64,000 nt of DNA from Aradus depressus (lineage: Eukaryota; Arthropoda; Insecta; Hemiptera; Aradidae). Below the pieces are notes generated by a model that saw only the letters and a program-made list of their open reading frames with translations, did no database searches and was not told the origin of the DNA. Positions 57,634 through 64,000 of the stretch are shown in pieces. The stretch is taken from contig OY759217.1 in the NCBI GenBank assembly GCA_963662175.1, positions 54,102,108 through 54,166,107 of the forward strand, in the 5' to 3' direction. Every line of letters begins with the position of its first letter. Position 1 is the first letter of the stretch. The translations under genes and the position numbers were made by a program.

Positions 57634-58042
57634 GTATGTTAAACAAATTCCTTGCTTTTATGTACTTTTACTAGTTTCTCCCCTGTATCGATACATCGCA
57701 AAAATACATTCGGACGTTGTCCCGAACAATTTTTCGTCTCCCTGCTATTTCCGGCTGTTGAAATTTCCTGACTTTTCCCGGCCCTGAATAGAAGAGTTGA
57801 CTTGACACATAAATAATAAATAGAAGGGCCCCAGAACAGAGCCCTGAACAACACCACAAGATCTAATACCTCAGGAGCATGTTGGGTAAAAAAAAATTCA
57901 ACAGGAAACTTGTGTAATTATATTTTATTTAGGATACGGACACCGCGGTGACACAAATCAGCCCTCGGAAAAAAAATAAATAGGATACGGACAAATACAA
58001 AACAGTTACATTAAAATGTCAAATCAAAAGAGAAACATTCTA

Positions 58043-59913
58043 CTACATATAGACATCAGTCGGCTTCTCTGCAATATGTTTGGCCTCAATATGGCGTATT
58101 AAACTGCAGCGAGAAACAGAAACGAAAGTGCAATGATAGCAATTGAATGGTTTCTCAAATCTATGCTGAGACAGTATGTGACTTTTCAAATGAGAAAGAG
58201 CAGCACATCTGTAAGGACAATGGCCACACTTCCATGACTCCTCATTTGTATGTTTGGTCTTCATGTGATGTTTCAAGGTCGCATCCTGTACACATCTATA
58301 GTTACAGTGGGTGCACATCAATAGCTTCTCTTTTGTATGTTTTGAGAGTACATGAAGTTTCAATTGTTCACTTGAAACACATCTATAAGTACAATGGTCG
58401 CACTTTATTGGCTTCTCTTTTGTATGTTTGGTCTTCATGTGATGTTTCAAAGTCGCATCCCGTTCGCATCTATAACTACAATGAGTGCACATCAATAGCT
58501 TCTCTTTTGTATGTTTTGAGAGTACATGAAGTTTCAATTGTTCACTTGAAACACATCTATAAGTACAATGGTCGCATTTTATTGGCTTCTCTTTTGTATG
58601 TTTGGTCATCAAGTGATGTTTCAAAGTCGCATCCCGTTCGCATCTATAACTACAATGAGTGCACATCAATGGCTTCTCTTTTGTATGTTTGGACAGTACA
58701 TGAAATTTCAATTGTCTACTTGAAACACATCTATAAATACAATGGTCGCATTTTATTGGCTTCTCTTTTGCATGTTTGGCAAATAAGTGGAGTTTCAAAG
58801 ACGTAGGCTGAACACATCTATAAGTACAATGGTTGCACTTCATTGGCTTCTCATTTGTATGTTTTGACTGTATGTGATATTTCAAGGTCGTATGCTCAAC
58901 ACATCTATATGTGCAATGGTTGCACTTTAAAGGCTTCCCTTCGGTATGCTTGTACAGTATGTGACTTCTCAAAGTTGAATTTTTTTTACATCTATAATCA
59001 CAATGGTTGCATTTTATTGGCTTCTCTTTTGTATGTTTTGCTAATATGTGATGCTTCAAGGTCGCATGGACAACACATCTATATGTGCAATGGTTGCACT
59101 TTAAAGGCTTCACTTCGGTATGTTTGTAAAGTATGTGACTTCTCAATTCTGCATGCCGTTTACATCTATAATCACAATGATTGCACATGATTGGCTTCTC
59201 CTGTGTATGTTTGTTCTGTGTGTGACGGGTCAAATCCCCAGGTCGAACACATCTAAAAGTACAATGGTTACACTTTATTGGCTTCTTTTTTGTATGTTTG
59301 GCTAATATATGAAATTTCAATTGGGTCGTCACCACACATTTGTAAGTACACTGGTCGCACTGTATGCGCTTTTCTTTGGTATGTTTGTAAAGCATGTGAC
59401 TATTCAATTCTGAATGCCGGTTACATCTATAATCACAATGGTTGCACATGATTGGCTTCTCTTTTGTATGTTTTGACTGCATGTGATATTTCAACTCTCT
59501 AGGCCGAACACTTCTATAATCACAATGGTCGCACTTATTAGGCTTCTCTTCTGTGTGTTTCAAATGTTTGTGATTTCTCAAATCCGCAAACCGAACACAA
59601 CTATACGTACACTGGCAACACTTTATTGGTGTCTCTTTTCTATGTTTGCTCTTTAAATGAATTTTCAAACTCGTACGGTGAACACATCTGTAAGTACAAT
59701 AGTCGCACTGTAGTGGCTTCTCACCGGTGTGTTTAGACTGTATATGCTGAACCAAATATAAACGCCGGCCAGCTCTGTAATTACAATAAGGACAGTTAAG
59801 TGGATCTAGAGAGGTGTGGGTGTGGTTGGTCTTGATGTGTCCTCTCAGCCTGTCCAAGCTCACCGAACCATGTCCACAATGGTAGCACACCACTTCGGCT
59901 GGCTCCAAACCAC
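58043..59913 (-). CDS. Zinc-finger gene B, exon 3: 21 C2H2 fingers
   Basis: The exon starts after TTTGTTTCAG at 59,913, with the first codon split as in gene A; it reads GLEPAEVVCYHCGHGSV and stops at 58,043. It has 21 fingers C-X2-C-X12-H-X4-H, all with intact metal ligands by eye. Fingers 1-4 and the last three match gene A closely. Fingers 14-18 contain two near-identical two-finger blocks (CDHCTYRCVSSEQLKLHVLS, CTHCSYRCERDATLKHHM) duplicated within B. It lies 9.5 kb upstream of gene A in the same orientation. The full chain is about 620-630 aa depending on exon 2. Probably a nuclear DNA-binding protein; targets unknown. Plus-strand ORFs over it are shadows. Confidence 0.9.
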
Positions 59914-60219
59914 CTGAAACAAACTAAACTCATTATCAACTGTTTTGTCATTTTCCAAGTCTTCTATTTCCTTTATAGCTGCCATGAAATTCAAATAATA
60001 TTCTATAATTCTCGTCTACTTGGATTCATATTTTTTTCTAAAATATGGATCCAATATAGAAATGGATGGTGATGATAAACGCAACACATCGTACTCACAG
60101 AAATGCTTTTGAAATATGCCATTCTCCTTTCTAAAGTGCACATATTTACATTTAGTTTGAGACCAATAAGAAATATTTTGGTAGCCCTCAATTTTGGAGG
60201 CATAGATACATGCAGGGTG

Positions 60220-61129
60220 AATCTTAGTCAGTGTGACAATTGTTAAAGAGGTGATAGTTCAAACAAAATGTCCTATGAACCACGGTCTGAGTCAAGCTCG
60301 TCCTATACTCCAGCTTCATCCACAACAGGGGTCTGTGGACTGTCTCTTTTTTTTATCTCAACTATACACGCAAAAATAGGGGAGGGTTGAGATCTTCGAA
60401 ACAGATAATATTAACATCTTGTTTACCATTCTTCATACTTACTGAAGAATTGTTGTTATAATTACACATATAAGTACCTAATCATGAAAAATTTGAAATT
60501 ATGGAAAGCCGTTTAACTTCTTCCTGCAACAGAATATGTTTTAAACATTTAATGTAAGGACCGACTTTTCAAAAGGGTTAACTGTTAACGCAACAAATGC
60601 CGACTGTTTTCCGCATGCATCTCGCTAACCGAACAGCCCATGCATTATAACAACTTCTATTTGAAAAGTTCTGATTGACTCAATATTGTAATATATTAGG
60701 TTTCAATAATTATATTTAATATAATATAGTTATCCAAAACACATATTCTAAAAATAATGTTCAGTTGATGTTCAATAAATGACTTGAAATGGTTACCTAT
60801 TTTATAATGCATACAGATATTTGGTGAACGAGGGATAAAACAGCATTATTTAACAAGGAAATTCAATTTTACAATACCGTCGTTACTTTACATATTTCAA
60901 CAATTCCAGGCAAAAAGGAACAAAAAAATTACAATTTAAATTTTCAATTTCGATTCGAGTGTTGAGGAATGAGAATATTACAAGACGTTCGAAACAGAAA
61001 TTGAAAACGCTAGAAAAAATGTACTTTTATCTCAAATTGGAGTGCACTCTTTTAAGATGGTCATTGACCACTTTCTACCGCGTCCCGTCAGTAATATGAC
61101 CTATAAGAGTTGAAGTCTGCATTGTTAGC
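60220..61129. other. Intron of gene B; no feature seen
   Basis: AT-rich sequence. The first part (59,914-60,220) parallels 48,488-48,790 of gene A. Confidence 0.4.
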
Positions 61130-61440
61130 TAATTACGGCCGACATGTGTGCGTCTGATCGGAGAGGTTCACATCCGCAAGGCGGTACCGCCATGAGGGTG
61201 AAACGTGTCACCACTACACCGTACCAACCGAAAACAAACGCGTCAGCTGAGCGAGCTGTTATAACCTTCAAGGATAGATTAAAAACCAGTGTGCCGGGAG
61301 ACATCTACAACAGTTTCGGTTTCTGTCTTATCGAAAGTCATGCCACAACTGGCAAAAGTCCGGCGGAACTGCAACTAGGGCGACATATCAGGGCTGTAGA
61401 TAGATCTCCTAAAACTGAAACGTGAAGCGAGAGGCGATTT
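61130..61440 (+). pseudogene. Gypsy-type integrase relic inside the intron of gene B
   Basis: The frame 61,144-61,425 has RVTTTPYQPKTNASAERAV, TFKDRLKTSVPGDIY and TTGKSPAELQLGRHIRA, the end of a retrotransposon integrase core (usual TPYHPQTNGxAER and TGxSPAELLxGRxxR). The catalytic Glu region is ASAER, where NGLAER is normal. Only about 90 residues remain; no LTR is nearby. Confidence 0.75.
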
Positions 61441-61917
61441 TGCATAGGCTAAATAGCATGACTTTTGAATAAAGGAACGCGAATTTGAATGCAGCTATCT
61501 GATCTAGGCACTCAACTCGGGAGGGAAGGGCTATAGAAGTGCATTAATCTCTAAAAGAACTGGACCGTTATCATACATTGTAACCACAGAGGGAGTTCAG
61601 AGACGGAAACCTGCGGACTAGCTCCGGAGCTACTGAATCTATGGGATTTCAAATGTATTGCTACAATCATTAAGGTGTCAGATTCAGTAAAAATTGTAAG
61701 TATTTCAAAACTTTCAGATATGTGGGATAATGACGGAAGCATGAACATTTTAAGGATAAAACATTAAAACTATTTCTTCCTGACATCTCGCCTGTTATCA
61801 CAAGGAAGTATCTTTGTACCGATTAGTTTCTATCACTTCAATAACAGATCTCACATACCTCTAACAGAACCATTACTCAAATATGTATCTTGATATTCTG
61901 TTGCGGTATCGAATTAC

Positions 61918-62039
61918 ATGGACCAGTGAACAACTGTAACGATAGTTATCCAGGACAAGCCTACTTAGTTAGTGATAAGACAAAGATAACTTAACCAGAG
62001 ATATAATAATAGCAGTACATTACCTGGGTTCAGGGACAT
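61918..62039 (-). CDS. Zinc-finger gene B, exon 1 and remnant of exon 2
   Basis: Exon 1 (62,039-62,024) codes MSLNP plus one base with donor GTAATG, as in gene A. The exon 2 counterpart is shortened to 16 bases (61,933-61,918; TTGTTCACTGGTCCAT) between a GTTACAG acceptor and GTAATT donor. Using this remnant breaks the frame into exon 3; joining exon 1 directly to exon 3 keeps it, since both introns are phase 1. Confidence 0.65.
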
Positions 62040-62255
62040 TGTTGTTAATTTTGGGATACGTAAATACAGGACAAAACAAGAGAAATGATGGAAAAACACC
62101 TTCACAGTACTAACTGAAATGAAAGATCTCTCGTGAATAGGGAACTATCGATGCAAGTAAATACAAGTGTAGTTTCGATACTTTTGGCATATGCCAATAA
62201 CGTTTGGTATCGATACTTTTCTTTCAATACCCAGTAGGTATCGAATAGATATTAC

Positions 62256-62738
62256 GTGTATCGATCCAAAGTGCTCGTTTCAAATTTCAACAATTTAAAA
62301 AAAATTATATACATTTTTCAATTCATCAAAATCGTTCACCGTTTAATTTTTTACAATTTTCTTTTATCTGTTGGTGCAATAAAATCCATCATCATAGCAT
62401 CATTATGGGCTACCACCAGGTTCAATCCTGGCCCATATATGGTTCACATCATAAAACATGATGATTTCTACAACTTTAAACAAATTCAAGAATTATTTTT
62501 TCCAAATAAGTTTAAGAAAACAATCGAAGGGACCCCTATTCAGTTTACCAAAATTGGAACCTTCAAATTTAAGAAAGGTTCCGATATCGTTAAAAAAAAA
62601 AATTCTTTCGACGAAACATCACCTGAGTATTCGATATTATTCACAAACAGACGTCCAAGTACAAGAGCAGGGTCCCATACCAGTTTAGGATTAGCTGTAT
62701 GCAGAACCATTAGAGTTGACAAAATTAAAGCTCGATGA
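62256..62738 (+). CDS. Unrecognised 160-aa open frame
   Basis: The frame includes IIKHDDFYNFKQIQELFF, GTPIQFTKIGTFKFKKGSD and NSFDETSPEYSILF. The composition is protein-like in the second half (residues 60-150). It vaguely recalls small transposon-associated proteins common in insect genomes (HxDFYDFK, then W/F-K-I-x-x-F), but I cannot name a family. The start codon is doubtful: the first third is a hydrophobic AT-rich stretch. Upstream, TATCGATACTTTT-like words repeat (62,165-62,270). Confidence 0.35.
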   Translation: MYRSKVLVSNFNNLKKIIYIFQFIKIVHRLIFYNFLLSVGAIKSIIIASLWATTRFNPGPYMVHIIKHDDFYNFKQIQELFFPNKFKKTIEGTPIQFTKIGTFKFKKGSDIVKKKNSFDETSPEYSILFTNRRPSTRAGSHTSLGLAVCRTIRVDKIKAR

Positions 62739-62739
62739 C

Positions 62740-63539
62740 CTCATTACTCTTTGTATTTTACCAATGATAGAAGTGGGTTAGGGCTTTCGTTCTGAACATT
62801 CGGGACTTTCAAAAATTGCCAAAAGCCCTAACCAATAGGTTTAATTTGGCAGTTTACATTATGAGACAGGGCCCGTTGCTGCAAGGTGACAAAGGCCCTA
62901 ATCAACAAAATGGTTCACTTTACTGTTATTTCTTGTAAAGAGATGCAAGTATTGATGAAAAATTATTGTTCTATGTAACAGAAAAGATTCTTAAAAATTA
63001 CAATCAAACTAATGTGGAAAGCCAACTTGGTTTGCTTAATAATGAAACAGTTTTTTCGTTCTCGTGTAAAGTTAACCTTATGTGAGTTAGGGCCTTTTGC
63101 CTGGAACGCATCGATATTAATTTTGTGATTCGGCATTACAATTTCTTTCATTATTTAAATGTACGTAAAACAAAACAAAACTAAAAAAACAGAAAGTCAT
63201 GATATTAAACCAAATCCTTCAAAATAAGTTTCTTTATATATGGAAAATTCCCAACATTTAGCAAAAAGAAGAGAGTTCACGATCCCGATAGGTGAAAAAA
63301 GATAGGAATAAAAAAAGAGCTATGTAGAGGTAACGGGATCTAAAATAAAAATATAAATGATAGAAATCAAAGTAAAGAAAAAAATTGGAAGAAATAATTT
63401 GACGATCTTCTCTAGAAAGGATTAATTGCATTGAAGAGGGAAGGTGGTTTAGTTTATCGTACTACGCACGGGACTCGGGACAAATAGAAAACACTCTTCA
63501 AAAAGAGGTTTCATAAGAGGACATGCTATAAATGAAATG
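62740..63539. other. No gene seen
   Basis: Nothing recognisable. AGGGCTTT/AAAGCCCTAACC words recur at 62,778, 62,822, 62,890 and 63,088 in both orientations. Confidence 0.4.
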
Positions 63540-63780
63540 GAAGATCAAATACGAATATAAGATAGAAGCGGAGTGTATCAGCTGGAATACGAATCGAGCA
63601 GTTCGGTTTATATTGACCAATCAGGACGTAAATTTACGGAATGGATCAAAGAACACACAGGAAAAAAGGGGGAAATCTACATTCGCTGAACATATCAACT
63701 TAGCAACGGGAATAAAGTAAAAAATAAAAATAAAGTACATCTCTGTAAAAAAGGCAGACAGCTTGCAAAGTTAATTATAT
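63540..63780 (+). pseudogene. Penelope-type GIY-YIG endonuclease remnant
   Basis: One frame reads SGVYQLEYESSSSVYIDQSG and GRKFTEWIKEHTGKK, matching GIY...YIGQTGR of the Penelope-like element endonuclease (GVY, VYI, QSGR). After a frameshift at the A/G-run near 63,665 it continues KSTFAEHINLATG, and then KVHLCKKGRQLAKL, the usual end of the domain. The zinc-finger-like CxxC between GVY and VYI is missing (EYESSS). No reverse transcriptase is seen upstream. Confidence 0.65.
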
Positions 63781-64000
63781 AAAATATTGCTTATATTTTT
63801 GACTTAATCAAATATTTCTTAGAGTAAAAGTATAGATTTTCGAAGGCCTCTCGATTCGCGAGATACATGCCGAAAACCATGTCAAAAAGTCTCAAAACTT
63901 ATTTTTAGAAATGTTTCCTTTATTTCGCAAAAACGGTTAGTGTCATCGAAAAATTGGTCCTGTTCCTTATATGTGCCGAACATGCTTTTCCTGCTACTTC

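Noticed and set aside
58147..59305. Plus-strand ORFs of 60-219 residues across zinc-finger gene B (and 48,125-48,373 across A)
   Set aside because: Antisense shadows of the finger array; the periodic C/H codons keep the other strand open.

Overview
The window is eukaryotic and looks like an arthropod, most likely insect, nuclear genome. It is AT-rich, has one intron-split housekeeping gene with GT-AG introns, two multi-C2H2 zinc-finger genes, a short run of the insect telomeric motif TTAGG, tRNA-derived SINEs, Jockey- and R1-like LINEs, PIF/Harbinger, hAT and Helitron-like DNA elements, Penelope-type remains and many minisatellites. Species cannot be fixed from the sequence; a hemipteroid insect is a guess. 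Nothing looks bacterial and there are no operons.

Layout. 1-15 kb is gene-free repeat terrain: a hAT transposase relic, copies of one SINE family in both orientations, a Helitron-like element that carries an array of inverted copies of its own 3' terminus, several minisatellites, and a 119-bp-arm palindrome that inserted into a 43-bp minisatellite with a visible 13-bp target duplication. 15,122-20,181 is a complete non-autonomous LTR retrotransposon (788/790-bp LTRs, 4-bp target duplication) with one gag-like coiled-coil ORF and no pol. 20.4-21.6 kb is a LINE relic, and 23.0-23.6 kb is a 39-bp array that resembles a repeated retroelement 3' end.

25,590-38,831 (minus strand) holds a nine-exon gene that I assembled exon by exon. 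It encodes a 375-residue MPPE1/PGAP5-type metallophosphoesterase, an enzyme of GPI-anchor remodelling. All eight introns have GT-AG ends and compatible phases. The introns are loaded with repeats: a LINE reverse transcriptase relic, two deleted PIF/Harbinger elements, a 52-bp minisatellite of about 32 copies, and a 98-bp tandem repeat made of the splice acceptor plus the start of exon 5.

40-45.4 kb holds a Jockey-like LINE inflated by two internal minisatellites, then a hAT element nested in a second foldback element; both have perfect 8-bp target duplications. From about 45.6 kb to 62.1 kb two paralogous minus-strand zinc-finger genes sit in tandem: A, 25 fingers, exons at 54,727-46,257; B, 21 fingers, exons at 62,039-58,043. 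They arose by a segmental duplication and were then interrupted by different elements: a Helitron-like element and arrays in the big intron of A, a gypsy-type integrase relic in the intron of B, and a gypsy gag-pro relic joined to a Tigger-like transposase fragment between them. Gene B has lost most of the symmetric exon 2. The right edge has an unrecognised 160-aa ORF and a Penelope-type GIY-YIG endonuclease remnant.

The two kinds of host gene have no obvious functional link. The dominant theme is repeat growth around and inside exon-intron structures. All family assignments are from motif recognition by eye; no search was run.
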